From: Microbacterium sp. PM5
Lineage (GTDB): Bacteria > Actinomycetota > Actinomycetes > Actinomycetales > Microbacteriaceae
Direction: 5' to 3'
Assembly: GCF_003293595.1 (NCBI RefSeq)
Contig: NZ_CP022162.1
Location: 2,735,432 to 2,799,431, forward strand
Length of the DNA stretch: 64,000 nt
Positions 44,151 to 54,177 of this stretch are shown here, piece after piece. A program made the translations under genes and the position numbers. The first letter of the stretch is position 1; each line of letters begins with the position of its first letter. The notes beneath the pieces are model-generated. The model worked only from the letters and a program-made list of their open reading frames with translations, had not been told where the DNA came from and ran no database searches.

Positions 44151-45979
44151 CAGTACTTCCTCTCCATCGGTGGGTAGTTGAATTCGCCCTTGTCGTTCTT
44201 GGTGAACACGACGGGCTTCCAGTCCAGCTTGATGTGATCCTCGGGGTCGGGCGAGTGCGGGTCGCCGGTGAGGTAGGCCATCGTGTGCTGCATGTACTGC
44301 TCGTCGTTGCGGTCGGGGTAGTCCTCGCGCATGTGTCCGCCGCGGCTCTCGCGACGGTTGCGGGCGGCGTACGCGACGATCTCGGCAAGGTCGAGAAGGA
44401 AGCCGAGCTCGACGGCCTCGAGCAGATCGGTGTTGAAGCGCTTGCCCTTGTCGTCGATGTGCACGTTCTTGAAGCGCTGGCGCAGGTCGTGGATGGTGCC
44501 CATGACGTTGGTCAGGGTCTCCTCGGTGCGGAAGACCTGGGCGTTGGCGTCCATCTCCTCCTGCAGCGTCTTGCGGAGCACCGCGACGCGCTCGGTGCCG
44601 GTGTTGCTTCGCAGACCCTCGAGCATCTCGCGGACCTCCTTGGCGGGGTCCTCGGGCAGCGGCACGAAATCAGCGGTCTGCACGTACTGGACGGCGTTGC
44701 GACCGCTGCGCTTTCCGAAGACGTTGATGTCCAGCAGCGAGTTGGTGCCGAGGCGGTTCGCGCCGTGCACCGAGACGCACGCGCATTCACCGGCGGCGTA
44801 GAGGCCGGGCACGACGGTGTCGTTGTTCTGCAGCACCTCGCCGTTGTTGTTGGTCGGGATGCCGCCCATCGCGTAGTGAGCCGTCGGCATCACCGGCACC
44901 GGTTCGGTGACGGGGTCGACGCCGAGGTACGTCCGCGCGAACTCGGTGATGTCGGGGAGCTTGGTCTCCAGGACCTCGGCGCCCAGGTGGGTGCAGTCGA
45001 GGTAGACGTAGTCCTTGTGGGGGCCGGCGCCGCGACCTTCCAGCACCTCCTTGACCATGCAGCGGGCGACGATGTCGCGCGGAGCGAGGTCTTTGATGGT
45101 GGGGGCGTAGCGCTCCATGAACCGCTCGCCGGAGGCGTTGCGCAGGATCGCTCCCTCACCGCGGGCGCCCTCGGTGAGCAGGATGCCGAGGCCGGCAAGC
45201 CCTGTCGGGTGGAACTGGAAGAACTCGATGTCCTCGAGGGGCAGACCCTTGCGCCAGACGATGCCGACACCGTCGCCGGTGAGGGTGTGCGCGTTGGAGG
45301 TCGTCTTGTAGATCTTGCCGAAACCGCCCGTGGCGAAGATGACCGCCTTGGAATGGAAGACGTGCAGATCGCCCGTCGCCAGTTCGTAGGCGACGACACC
45401 GGCGACCTGCGTGTTGCCGTCGGCGTCCTTCACGGTGATCAGATCGAGCGCGTAGTACTCGTTGAAGAAGTTGATGCCGAGCTTCACGCAGTTCTGGAAC
45501 AGCGTCTGCAGGATCATGTGGCCGGTGCGGTCGGCCGCGTAGCACGCACGGCGCACCGGGGTCTTGCCGTGGTCGGCGGTGTGGCCGCCGAAACGGCGCT
45601 GATCGATCTTGCCCTCGGGGGTGCGGTTGAAGGGCAGGCCCATGTTCTCGAGGTCGATGACGGCGTCGATCGCCTCGCGGGCGAGGATCTCCGCGGCATC
45701 CTGGTCGACGAGGTAGTCGCCGCCCTTGACGGTGTCGAAGGTGTGCCACTCCCAGGAGTCCTCTTCGACGTTCGCGAGCGCCGCCGCCATTCCGCCCTGC
45801 GCCGCGCCGGTGTGCGACCGGGTCGGATAGAGCTTCGTGATCACGGCGGTGCGGGCGCCCGGACCCGCCTCGATCGCGGCGCGCATGCCGGCGCCACCGG
45901 CGCCCACGATGACGATGTCGAACTCGTGGTAGTAGACGCCGTCCTTGAGTACGGCCTCGGGATGCTGCTGGGTAGTCAC
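44150..45979 (-). CDS. sdhA: Succinate dehydrogenase flavoprotein subunit
   Basis: 609 residues. FAD-binding GAGGAGM (26-32), the covalent FAD histidine H56 in [10 protein letters not shown], substrate loop [20 protein letters not shown] and the arginine segment [19 protein letters not shown] ([11 protein letters not shown]) are present. It oxidises succinate to fumarate in the TCA cycle and respiratory complex II. Confidence 0.97.
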   Translation of the reverse strand: MTTQQHPEAVLKDGVYYHEFDIVIVGAGGAGMRAAIEAGPGARTAVITKLYPTRSHTGAAQGGMAAALANVEEDSWEWHTFDTVKGGDYLVDQDAAEILAREAIDAVIDLENMGLPFNRTPEGKIDQRRFGGHTADHGKTPVRRACYAADRTGHMILQTLFQNCVKLGINFFNEYYALDLITVKDADGNTQVAGVVAYELATGDLHVFHSKAVIFATGGFGKIYKTTSNAHTLTGDGVGIVWRKGLPLEDIEFFQFHPTGLAGLGILLTEGARGEGAILRNASGERFMERYAPTIKDLAPRDIVARCMVKEVLEGRGAGPHKDYVYLDCTHLGAEVLETKLPDITEFARTYLGVDPVTEPVPVMPTAHYAMGGIPTNNNGEVLQNNDTVVPGLYAAGECACVSVHGANRLGTNSLLDINVFGKRSGRNAVQYVQTADFVPLPEDPAKEVREMLEGLRSNTGTERVAVLRKTLQEEMDANAQVFRTEETLTNVMGTIHDLRQRFKNVHIDDKGKRFNTDLLEAVELGFLLDLAEIVAYAARNRRESRGGHMREDYPDRNDEQYMQHTMAYLTGDPHSPDPEDHIKLDWKPVVFTKNDKGEFNYPPMERKY

Positions 45980-46030
45980 GTCAGGAATGCCTTGTCTTCT
46001 TCGTCGTCGTGAGCGTCGTGGTGCGCGCGC

Positions 46031-46501
46031 TCAGCGCGCGGCGCACATCTGGATGAGCCAGTCCGTCGTTGAGTTCTCCACGCCCAGGCACGGGTCGAAG
46101 GTGAAGACGACGAGGGTGCCGAGCACGATCAGGAAGCCTGCGGCGATCCACAGGGCCCACACGAGCACCTTGCGGGTGGTCGCGCCGACGACGTAGTCGT
46201 TGACGATCGTGCGCATGCCGTTCGCGCCGTGGATGAGGGCGAGCCAGAGCATCAGCACGTCCCAGACCTGCCAGAACGGGCTCGCGAACTTGCCGGCGAC
46301 GAAGGCGAAGTCGATGCCGTGGATGCCCTCGCCGAGCATCAGGTTCACGAAGAGGTGCCCGAAGATCAGCACGACCAGCAGCACGCCGGAGGCGCGCATG
46401 TAGATCCAGCCGATCTTCTCGAGGTTGGCCCCCTTCTTGCGCACCTGCGGGGCGCGGGGCGCGGGGATGGTCTGGTCGTTGCTCGGGGTGAGGGTGGACA
46501 T
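46031..46501 (-). CDS. sdhD: Succinate dehydrogenase membrane anchor subunit
   Basis: 156 residues with three helices (about 35-57, 78-98 and 112-134). The heme/quinone pattern IHGANGMRTIVNDYV holds the conserved His. It anchors SdhAB and binds menaquinone. Its ATG shares one base with the sdhC stop. 51 nt separate it from sdhA. Confidence 0.92.
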   Translation of the reverse strand: MSTLTPSNDQTIPAPRAPQVRKKGANLEKIGWIYMRASGVLLVVLIFGHLFVNLMLGEGIHGIDFAFVAGKFASPFWQVWDVLMLWLALIHGANGMRTIVNDYVVGATTRKVLVWALWIAAGFLIVLGTLVVFTFDPCLGVENSTTDWLIQMCAAR

Positions 46502-46935
46502 CAGTGACCGCCTCCGATGTTGGACAGCACGATGGGGATGTGGCGTGCGGCGAATCCGCCCACGGTCACGACCCACAGGCCCAGCACGCCCCACCACAGC
46601 TGACGCTGGTGGCGGGTCGCCCACGGCCACAGGTCGACCGCGATGATGCGCAGGCCGTTGAAGGCGTGGTAGACGATGGCCGCGACCAGAGCGACCTCGC
46701 CGAAGCCCATGATCGGGTTCTTGTACGTGCCGATGACCGCGTCGTACGCCTCGGGGGAGAGGCGGATCAGTGCCGTGTCGAGCACGTGCACGAGCAGGAA
46801 GAAGAAGATGGCGACGCCGGTGATGCGGTGCAGCACCCAGGACCACATGCCCTCGTTGCCGCGGTAGAGCGTTCCGCGCGGCGTCTTGGACGTGGTCTGA
46901 GCTACCGACGGTGTGACGCGTGCTGGTGCAGACAC
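46501..46935 (-). CDS. sdhC: Succinate dehydrogenase cytochrome b556 subunit
   Basis: 144 residues, three helices. The SdhC segment MWSWVLHRITGVAIFFFLLVH (serine/arginine and heme-ligand region) and VYHAFNGLRIIAVD are diagnostic. First gene of the operon. Upstream, 46936-47173 is a shared divergent control region. Confidence 0.93.
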   Translation of the reverse strand: MSAPARVTPSVAQTTSKTPRGTLYRGNEGMWSWVLHRITGVAIFFFLLVHVLDTALIRLSPEAYDAVIGTYKNPIMGFGEVALVAAIVYHAFNGLRIIAVDLWPWATRHQRQLWWGVLGLWVVTVGGFAARHIPIVLSNIGGGH

Positions 46936-47091
46936 GGTCGTCCTCCCTTGGTGTGAACGGACACCTCGGTACGGCGGGGGCTGACATCGGCCCCGGGGTT
47001 CACAACGGCACTGGACCCTCGGCGTCGCACACGGGCGCAGTCATATCCTAAGTCGGCGTTCGAGAGCAGGGCGACGAAGGCGAGCCTAAGT

Positions 47092-47109
47092 TCTCTCGAT
47101 ATCGAGAGA
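47092..47109. promoter_or_regulatory. Perfect 18-bp palindrome in the sdh/manC divergent region
   Basis: TCTCTCGATATCGAGAGA is a perfect, gapless 18-bp palindrome 65 nt before the guanylyltransferase start and 157 nt before sdhC. Gapless palindromes of this length are typical operators of MarR/TetR-type dimers. Adjacent AAGGCGAGCCTAAG (47077-47090) resembles half of a DtxR box. The regulator is not known. Confidence 0.6.
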
Positions 47110-47173
47110 TTCGGAACGAAACGGCCTTCTTGACGAAATCGGTCCGTCACGTGCGGCCCGGTACCCTGGCGGC

Positions 47174-48289
47174 ATGGCCGATCCGATCGACGACTTCTAC
47201 GCCGTGATTCCCGCCGGGGGTGTCGGCAGCCGCCTGTGGCCGCTGTCGCGCGCCGACGCGCCCAAGTTCCTTCACGACCTCACCGGATCGGGGCACTCCC
47301 TCCTGCGCGACACCTGGGACCGCCTCGCACCGCTGTCCGGGCCCGACCGCATCGCCGTCGTCACGGGACGTGCCCACCGGGCCGCCGTGGAAGAGCAGCT
47401 TCCCGGCATCCCCGACCGCAACGTGTTCCTCGAATCCGAGCCGCGCGACTCGGCGGCCGCGATCGGCCTGGCCGCCGCGATCCTGCACCGCCGCGAGCCC
47501 GACGTCATCATCGGATCGTTCGCGGCCGACCACGTGATCCGCGGCACGCGGGTGTTCGAGTTCGCCGTCCGAGATGCGGTGGAGGTGGCGCGCGAGGGCT
47601 ACATCTGCACCGTCGGCATCTCGCCGTCCGAGCCCGCGGTCGGTTTCGGCTACATCAAACGCGGCGGCGAGCTCATCGTCGAGGGCGCGCGGGACGCCTC
47701 GCTGGTCGAGCGTTTCGTCGAGAAGCCCGACCTCGAGACGGCGAAGCAGTACCTCGCCGACCGCGACTATCTCTGGAACGCCGGCATGTTCATCTCTCGC
47801 GCCGACGTGCTGCTTGCGGAGATCGAGGCCAACAACCCTGAACTGCATGCGGGACTCATCGAACTCGCCGAGGCGTGGGACGACCGCGATCGCCGTGGTC
47901 CCGCGGTCGACCGTATCTGGCCCAAGCTGCCGAAGATCGCGATCGACTACGTGGTGGCCGAGCCGGCCGCCGAGAAGGGGCGCCTGGCCGTGGTGCCCGG
48001 CCACTTCGACTGGGACGACGTCGGTGATTTCGCCAGTCTCGCCAAGCTCAACAGCGGTGGGCGCAAGAACGACCTCGCCATTCTCGGCGAGAACGCCCGC
48101 ATCCTCTCCGATGCGGCCAGCGGCATCGTCGTCAGCCACACGAAGAGGGTCATCAGCTTGATCGGCGTGAAGGACATCGTGGTCGTGGATACTCCCGACG
48201 CGCTTCTGGTCACCACGAGCGAACACGCCCAGCGCGTGAAGGGCGTCGTCGACGCGCTGAAGCTCACCGGCCGCGGCGACGTGCTCTGA
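47174..48289 (+). CDS. manC: Mannose-1-phosphate guanylyltransferase
   Basis: 371-residue nucleotidyltransferase making GDP-mannose from GTP and mannose-1-phosphate for glycans and lipoglycans. The signature IPAGGVGSRLWPLSRADAPKF (near residues 12-32) and FVEKPD motif are present. The second half lacks the isomerase domain of bifunctional ManC/AlgA, so it is monofunctional. Transcribed alone and divergent from sdhC. Confidence 0.92.
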   Translation: MADPIDDFYAVIPAGGVGSRLWPLSRADAPKFLHDLTGSGHSLLRDTWDRLAPLSGPDRIAVVTGRAHRAAVEEQLPGIPDRNVFLESEPRDSAAAIGLAAAILHRREPDVIIGSFAADHVIRGTRVFEFAVRDAVEVAREGYICTVGISPSEPAVGFGYIKRGGELIVEGARDASLVERFVEKPDLETAKQYLADRDYLWNAGMFISRADVLLAEIEANNPELHAGLIELAEAWDDRDRRGPAVDRIWPKLPKIAIDYVVAEPAAEKGRLAVVPGHFDWDDVGDFASLAKLNSGGRKNDLAILGENARILSDAASGIVVSHTKRVISLIGVKDIVVVDTPDALLVTTSEHAQRVKGVVDALKLTGRGDVL

Positions 48290-48451
48290 TCACGAGCCAC
48301 CGGGCAGGATGCCGCGTTCGTGTCGGCTTGATTGCGTCTTTGTAACCTTTCGCCCGCACCCGGGTGTGCAGCGTGCAAATCCCACGTCACAGTAGGTAAC
48401 TTCGATCCGTGCGCCCGCGAAATCCGCGGGTCTATCAATGTGGAGGCTGCA

Positions 48452-49576
48452 TTGACCATCTCGACCACCAAGAAGCTCGCCGGCATCACAGCTGCCGCGG
48501 GGCTCATCATCGCCCTCGCCGGTTGTGGCTCGGCCCCGACCCCCGCAGGCTCCGGCTCGGCCGCTGCCGGCGGCACCGTCGTGGACGGCTTCAAGCCCTG
48601 CCTGGTCTCGGACAACGGCGGCTTCAACGACAAGTCGTTCAACGAGTCGGCCAAGAACGGCATGGACAAGGCTGCCGCGGAGCTGGGCGTGAAGCCCCTC
48701 GAGGTGGAGTCGAAGTCCGACAACGACTACAAGCCCAACATGGACGCACTGCTGTCGGGTGGCTGCACGTTCATCGTGTCGGTCGGCTTCAAGCTCTCCG
48801 CCGCGACGGTGGAAGCCGCCAAGGCCAACCCCAATGTCAACTTCGCCATCATCGACGACTCCGCCGACACCGACCAGGACGGCAAGACCGACGCTCCGAA
48901 CATCAAGCCGCTCCTCTTCGACACGGCTCAGGCTGCGTACCTCGGCGGCTACGCCGCCGCCGCGTGGTCGCAGGCATCCGGCGTGAACAAGGTCGGCACC
49001 TTCGGCGGCATGCAGATCCCGCCGGTGACCATCTTCATGGACGGCTTCGTCGAGGGCGTCAAGAAGTACGACGCCGACAAGGGCGCGAACGTCCAGTCGT
49101 TCGGCTGGGACGCGGCTTCGCAGAAGGGCTCGTTCACGGGTGACTTCAAGGCGAACGACACGGCCAAGCAGACCGCGCAGGGCATCCTCGACCAGGGTGT
49201 CGACGTGATCCTGCCCGTCGGTGGCCCGATCTACCTGTCGGCCAGCGCCGCCATCAAGGACAGCGGCAAGAACACCGTCATGCTCGGTGTCGACTCCGAC
49301 CTCGCCGTCGCCGACCCCTCGGTCGCCGACCAGATCCTCGTCTCCGTCATGAAGCGCATCGACACCGCGGTGTACACCGCCGTGGCGCAGGCGTCGCAGG
49401 GCAAGTTCGACGGCACGCCGTACGTCGGCACGCTGGAGAACGACGGCGTCGGCCTCTCGTCGTTCCACGACTACGAGAGCAAGCTGCCGGCCGGTCTGCA
49501 GGACGAGCTGAAGGCGCTGCAGGCGAAGATCGTCAGCGGCGAGATCAAGGTCACCTCGCCCAGCTCGCCCAAGTAA
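48452..49576 (+). CDS. BMP-family nucleoside-binding lipoprotein
   Basis: 374-residue ABC substrate-binding lipoprotein (BmpA/PnrA/Med family). The lipobox is LIIALAGC. The ligand domain opens CLVSDNGGFNDKSFNESAK, the nucleoside-binding signature of the family. The start is TTG at 48452, supported by GGAGG five bases upstream; a GTG at 48440 is the alternative. Transporter genes and cdd-deoA-add follow, so it binds purine and/or pyrimidine nucleosides. A 162-nt leader upstream includes a CCCGCG-AAATC-CGCGGG hairpin. Confidence 0.92.
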   Translation: MTISTTKKLAGITAAAGLIIALAGCGSAPTPAGSGSAAAGGTVVDGFKPCLVSDNGGFNDKSFNESAKNGMDKAAAELGVKPLEVESKSDNDYKPNMDALLSGGCTFIVSVGFKLSAATVEAAKANPNVNFAIIDDSADTDQDGKTDAPNIKPLLFDTAQAAYLGGYAAAAWSQASGVNKVGTFGGMQIPPVTIFMDGFVEGVKKYDADKGANVQSFGWDAASQKGSFTGDFKANDTAKQTAQGILDQGVDVILPVGGPIYLSASAAIKDSGKNTVMLGVDSDLAVADPSVADQILVSVMKRIDTAVYTAVAQASQGKFDGTPYVGTLENDGVGLSSFHDYESKLPAGLQDELKALQAKIVSGEIKVTSPSSPK

Positions 49577-49587
49577 TCCACGAGCAC

Positions 49588-49629
49588 GAGAGCGGGGCGT
49601 TTCGCCGGCCGGCGAAACGCCCCGCTCTC
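49588..49629. terminator. Strong hairpin after the BMP lipoprotein gene
   Basis: The two 21-bp arms (49588-49608 and 49609-49629, beginning GAGAGCGGGGCG and ending CGCCCCGCTCTC) are perfectly complementary without a loop other than the innermost bases. It lies between the lipoprotein gene and the transporter genes, so it probably makes the binding protein mRNA much more abundant by partial termination or 3'-end protection. Confidence 0.8.
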
Positions 49630-49665
49630 TTCTCGTGCCCGACCTCTCTGGATAGGGTCACACGT

Positions 49666-51180
49666 ATGAAGCTTGAGTTGCGTGGCATCACGAAGCGGTT
49701 CGGATCGCTCGTCGCCAACGACCACATCGACATCGTCGTCGAACCGGGGCAGATCCATGCCCTGCTGGGTGAGAACGGTGCCGGAAAGTCCACCCTGATG
49801 AACGTTCTCTACGGTCTCTACCGGGCCGACGAGGGGCAGATCCTGCTCGACGACGTCGTCCAGGATTTCCGCGGTCCGGGAGACGCGATGGCCGCCGGCA
49901 TCGGCATGGTGCACCAGCACTTCATGCTCATCCCGGTCTTCACGGTCGCCGAGAACGTCATGCTCGGTCATGAGCAGACCGGCGTCATGGGATCCCTCGA
50001 CCTCGCCGCCGCGCGGGCGCACGTGCGCGCCGTCGCCGCGCGTTTCGGGTTCGACGTCGATCCCGATGCCCTCGTCGGCGATCTGCCGGTCGGCGTGCAG
50101 CAGCGCGTCGAGATCATCAAGGCGCTCTCGCGCGATGCCAAGGTCCTCGTCTTCGACGAGCCCACCGCCGTGCTCACCCCGCAAGAGACCGATGAGCTCA
50201 TGTCGATCATGAAGCAGCTGCGGGATGAGGGCACGGCGATCGTGTTCATCACGCACAAGCTGCGCGAGGTGCGCGCCGTCGCCGACCGCATCACCGTCAT
50301 CCGTCTCGGCAAGGTGGTCGGCGAGGCCGAACCCACCGCATCCAACACCGAACTCGCCTCGATGATGGTCGGTCGACCGGTCGAGCTGACCGTCCAGAAG
50401 AACCCTCCGCAGATCGGCTCGGGCGGCCTCGAGGTCAGGGACCTCCGCGTCATCGGCGCCGATGGCGTCGTCCTCGTCGACGACATCAGCTTCGACGTCC
50501 GTCCCGGCGAGGTCCTCGCCGTCGCCGGTGTGCAGGGCAACGGCCAGACCGAGCTCGCCGAGGCGATCATGGGTCTGAGCTCGCACACGACCGGATCGAT
50601 CCGCTTGGACGGTGCCGAACTGCTCGGCCGCAGCGTCAACCAGGTCCTGGCCAGCGGCGTCGGCTTCGTGCCCGAGGACCGCGGTGAGGATGGCCTCGTC
50701 GGAGCCTTCTCGGTCGCCGAGAACCTCATCCTCGACCGCTCCGACGACCCGGGCTTCTCCCGCTGGGGGACCATTCGGCGCGGCATCCTCGACGACTTCG
50801 CCAAGGAGCGCATCGCCGAGTTCGACATCCGCACGCAAGGCCCCGGCCAGGCGGCGGGTTCGCTCTCCGGCGGTAACCAGCAGAAGGTCGTGATCGCGCG
50901 CGAGCTCAGTCGCAGCCTCAAGCTCTTCCTCGCCTCCCAGCCGACGCGCGGTGTGGACGTGGGCTCGATCGAGTTCATCCACAAGCGCATCGTCGAGACG
51001 CGCGATGCGGGCATTCCCGTCGTCGTCGTCTCCACCGAGCTCGATGAGGTCGTTGCGCTCGCCGACCGCATCCTCGTGATGTACCGCGGGCGCATCGTGG
51101 GCATCGTGCCGGCGGACACGCCGCGTGATGTCCTCGGCCTGATGATGGCCGGCGAGAACCCGACGGAGGATGCCGCGTGA
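49666..51180 (+). CDS. Nucleoside ABC transporter ATP-binding protein (duplicated ATPase)
   Basis: 504 residues with two ATPase halves, as in YufO/RbsA-type proteins. The first has Walker A GENGAGKS (35-42). The second lacks the GKS lysine (VQGNGQTEL), which is normal for this type. The second signature is LSGGNQQKVVIAREL. It energises uptake through the two permeases that follow. ATGA/GTGA overlaps join the three genes. Confidence 0.93.
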   Translation: MKLELRGITKRFGSLVANDHIDIVVEPGQIHALLGENGAGKSTLMNVLYGLYRADEGQILLDDVVQDFRGPGDAMAAGIGMVHQHFMLIPVFTVAENVMLGHEQTGVMGSLDLAAARAHVRAVAARFGFDVDPDALVGDLPVGVQQRVEIIKALSRDAKVLVFDEPTAVLTPQETDELMSIMKQLRDEGTAIVFITHKLREVRAVADRITVIRLGKVVGEAEPTASNTELASMMVGRPVELTVQKNPPQIGSGGLEVRDLRVIGADGVVLVDDISFDVRPGEVLAVAGVQGNGQTELAEAIMGLSSHTTGSIRLDGAELLGRSVNQVLASGVGFVPEDRGEDGLVGAFSVAENLILDRSDDPGFSRWGTIRRGILDDFAKERIAEFDIRTQGPGQAAGSLSGGNQQKVVIARELSRSLKLFLASQPTRGVDVGSIEFIHKRIVETRDAGIPVVVVSTELDEVVALADRILVMYRGRIVGIVPADTPRDVLGLMMAGENPTEDAA

Positions 51181-52487
51181 GCACCACGACCGAACCCGCC
51201 CCCCTGGCACCCGGCGCGGCGGTACCCCCTCCGCCGACGGCGAACCGCGTCATGACCGAGATCCTGCGCGGCAATGTCGTGACCACGATCCTGGCCGTCG
51301 TGCTGGCGCTGATCGTCGGCGGCGTGCTCATCGCCGTGACCAACCCGGAGGTGCAGGCGGCATCCGGATACTTCTTCGCGCGCCCCGGTGACACGCTCTC
51401 GGCCGCCTGGACCGCCGTCGCCGGCGCCTACGCCGCACTGTTCACGGGCTCGGTCATCAACCCGAACGCCCCCGACTTCCTGAGCGCGATCCGCCCGCTT
51501 GCGAACACCCTCGGGTTTGCGACACCTCTCATCGCGGCGGCTCTGGGCATCGCCGTCGCCTTCCGGGTGGGACTGTTCAACATCGGTGCCCGCGGCCAGA
51601 TGCTCATCGCGTGTGCCGCCGCGGCGCTGGTGACCTTCCAACTGGATCTGCCCGCGATCATCCAGGTGCCGCTCACGCTCGTGGTCGGCATCATCGGCGG
51701 TGCGCTGTGGGGCGGGCTGGTGGGTCTGCTCAAAGCGCGCACCGGCGCGCACGAGGTGATCCTGACGATCATGCTCAACTACATCGCGTTCTACCTGGTG
51801 TCGTGGATGGTGCGTGTGCCCGAGCTGCTCCAGAAGCCGGACAACATCCAGCCGATCAGCCGGCCCACGCCGGAGAGCGCGCGTTTTCCCCTGCTGTTCG
51901 GCGAACAGTTCAACCAGCTCAACTGGGGCTTCGTGATCGTCATCGTCGCGACGCTGTTCGTGTGGTGGCTCGTTGAGCGCTCCAGCCTCGGCTTCCGCAT
52001 GCGCGCCGTCGGCGAGAACCCGCACGCGGCCCGCGCCGCGGGCATCAGCGTTCCCCGTGTCTACATCTACGCGATGCTGTTCGCCGGCGGCCTGGCCGGT
52101 ATCGCGGGCATGTGCCAGATCCAGGGCACGGTCACGAGCGGCTTCGACGGCGGTATCGACGCCGGTATCGGCTTCAACGCCATCACCGTCGCCCTCCTCG
52201 GACGCAGCCGTGCGTGGGGCACGTTCTGGGCCGGCATCCTGTTCGGCGCGCTCAAGGCGGGCTCGTTCCCGATGCAGGCGCTGCAGCAGATCCCGGTCGA
52301 CATCGTTCTCGTCGTCCAGTCGCTGATCGTGCTGTTCATCGCCGCTCCGCCTCTGATCCGCACGATCTTCTTCCTTCCCAAGACCGACGCCGAGCGCTCG
52401 CCGCGTTCGCGTGCCCGCCTCGCGCGGCGCCGCGCCCGCGGCAACGGATCGGATGCCGGCAACGACCAGAAGGCGGTGGCAGCATGA
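51177..52487 (+). CDS. Nucleoside ABC transporter permease 1
   Basis: 436 residues, about nine helices, BPD_transp_2 family (YufP type). The family loop ERSSLGFRMRAVGENPHAARAAGI contacts the ATPase. Start is GTG overlapping the ATPase stop by 4 nt. Probably a heterodimer with the next permease. Confidence 0.91.
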   Translation: MSTTTEPAPLAPGAAVPPPPTANRVMTEILRGNVVTTILAVVLALIVGGVLIAVTNPEVQAASGYFFARPGDTLSAAWTAVAGAYAALFTGSVINPNAPDFLSAIRPLANTLGFATPLIAAALGIAVAFRVGLFNIGARGQMLIACAAAALVTFQLDLPAIIQVPLTLVVGIIGGALWGGLVGLLKARTGAHEVILTIMLNYIAFYLVSWMVRVPELLQKPDNIQPISRPTPESARFPLLFGEQFNQLNWGFVIVIVATLFVWWLVERSSLGFRMRAVGENPHAARAAGISVPRVYIYAMLFAGGLAGIAGMCQIQGTVTSGFDGGIDAGIGFNAITVALLGRSRAWGTFWAGILFGALKAGSFPMQALQQIPVDIVLVVQSLIVLFIAAPPLIRTIFFLPKTDAERSPRSRARLARRRARGNGSDAGNDQKAVAA

Positions 52488-53767
52488 CCGCGCCGGTGAT
52501 CGCTCCCGAGATCGGTGAGCCGACCGTCGTCCAGGTGCGCGCGATGAAGGTGCCGATCACCCTCCTGGTGCTCGCCGGACTCCTCGGCATCCTGTTCCTT
52601 CTCGCTCCCCGCGACGGCGTCACCACGTATCGACTCGCCGAAGCCGGGGCGGCGATCGCCCTGGGCGACGTGAGCATTCCGGCGCTGCCCGTGGTGTGGG
52701 CGTCGTGGGCGATCGCGACGGCGCTCGCCGTCGTCTCCGTCGTCGCCGCCCGCCGGTACCGCCCGGTCGGGCTCTGGCTGCCGATCGTCTACGCCGTGCT
52801 CGCCATGGTCGCGTTCCTGACGTGGGCCGGTGCCGGCGCGTCCGGCGCCATCACTCTGGTCGGGCTGCTCGGCGGCTCGATCTCGCTCGCGGTGCCGTTG
52901 GTCTTCGGCGCCCTCGGCGGTGTCATCGGTGAACGGGTCGGCGTGGTCAACGTCGCGATCGAAGGGCAGTTCCTGCTCGGCGCGTTCACGGCGACCGTCC
53001 TTTCCAGCATCACGCAGAACCCGTTCGTCGGGCTCGTCGGTGCGATGCTCGGCGGTGTCGTCGTCGCCTTCGCCCTGGCCGCGTTCTCGATCAAGTACAT
53101 CGTCGACCAGGTGATCGTCGGCGTCGTGCTGAACGTCTTCGTGTCAGGCCTCACCGGCTTCCTCTACGGCGTCATGCTCGCCCCCAACACGCAGACGCTC
53201 AACAGCCCGGCGCGGTTCGACCTCATCAAGATCCCGATCCTCGGCGACATCCCCGTCATCGGTCCGGCCCTGTTCAACCAGACCTTCCTCGTCTACTTCA
53301 TGATCGTCGTCGTCATCGTCGTGACGTGGGGGCTCTACCGCACGCGCTGGGGCCTGCGTCTGCGGGCGGTCGGCGAGCACCCGCAGGCGGCGGACACCGT
53401 CGGCATCAAGGTCAACCCGACACGATTCTGGAACGTGCTGCTGGCCGGCGCGATCGCCGGCATGGGTGGCGCGTACTTCACCCTCGTCTCGGTGCCGCAG
53501 TTCACGAAGGACATGACGGCGGGGCTCGGCTATATCGCCCTCGCCGCCGTGATCTTCGGCCGTTGGGATCCGGTGCGGGCGACGCTCGCCGCGCTGCTGT
53601 TCGGATTCGCCACCAACCTGCAGAACCTGCTGACCGTGCTGAAGACGCCGATCCCCAGCGAGTTCATGCTCATGCTGCCGTACGTCGTCACGATCCTCGC
53701 GGTGGTCGGATTCGCCGGCCAGATCCGGGGACCCGCGGCATCCGGCAAGCCCTATATCAAGGAGTGA
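52484..53767 (+). CDS. Nucleoside ABC transporter permease 2
   Basis: 427 residues, about ten helices, BPD_transp_2 family (YufQ type). The coupling-helix segment TRWGLRLRAVGEHPQAADTVG parallels that of permease 1. The ATG overlaps the previous stop by 4 nt. An open frame further upstream is the out-of-frame shadow of permease 1. Confidence 0.91.
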   Translation: MTAPVIAPEIGEPTVVQVRAMKVPITLLVLAGLLGILFLLAPRDGVTTYRLAEAGAAIALGDVSIPALPVVWASWAIATALAVVSVVAARRYRPVGLWLPIVYAVLAMVAFLTWAGAGASGAITLVGLLGGSISLAVPLVFGALGGVIGERVGVVNVAIEGQFLLGAFTATVLSSITQNPFVGLVGAMLGGVVVAFALAAFSIKYIVDQVIVGVVLNVFVSGLTGFLYGVMLAPNTQTLNSPARFDLIKIPILGDIPVIGPALFNQTFLVYFMIVVVIVVTWGLYRTRWGLRLRAVGEHPQAADTVGIKVNPTRFWNVLLAGAIAGMGGAYFTLVSVPQFTKDMTAGLGYIALAAVIFGRWDPVRATLAALLFGFATNLQNLLTVLKTPIPSEFMLMLPYVVTILAVVGFAGQIRGPAASGKPYIKE

Positions 53768-53775
53768 CCTCTTTC

Positions 53776-54177
53776 ATGACCGACATCGACTGGGACGAGC
53801 TGCGCGCCGTCGCCACCGAGGCCATGCAGCGCGCCTACGCGCCGTACTCCCGCTATCAGGTGGGGGCCGCGGCGCTGGTCAGCGATGGACGCATCGTGTC
53901 GGGCTGCAACGTCGAGAACGCCTCGTACGGCGTCGGGCTCTGCGCCGAATGCGCCCTCGTGGGCGATCTGCATATGTCCGGCGGGGGGCAGCTCGTCGCC
54001 TTCGTCTGCGTCAACAAGGACGGTGAGACGATCATGCCCTGCGGGCGGTGTCGCCAGCTGCTCAACGAGTTCGCTCTGCCGGGAATGCTGTTGGAGACCG
54101 TTTCCGGCATCCGCACGATCGATGAGGTGCTGCCGGATGCCTTCGGCCCGCGCGATCTCGAGGAGGTGTCGCGATGA
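53776..54177 (+). CDS. cdd: Cytidine deaminase
   Basis: 133-residue zinc deaminase converting (deoxy)cytidine to (deoxy)uridine. Active-site motifs: CNVENASYGVGLCAECA with the zinc Cys and catalytic Glu, and PCGRCRQLL with the paired zinc cysteines. Homotetramer expected from the short form. First of three salvage enzymes behind the transporter; a distant GGAG precedes the ATG. Confidence 0.95.
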   Translation: MTDIDWDELRAVATEAMQRAYAPYSRYQVGAAALVSDGRIVSGCNVENASYGVGLCAECALVGDLHMSGGGQLVAFVCVNKDGETIMPCGRCRQLLNEFALPGMLLETVSGIRTIDEVLPDAFGPRDLEEVSR

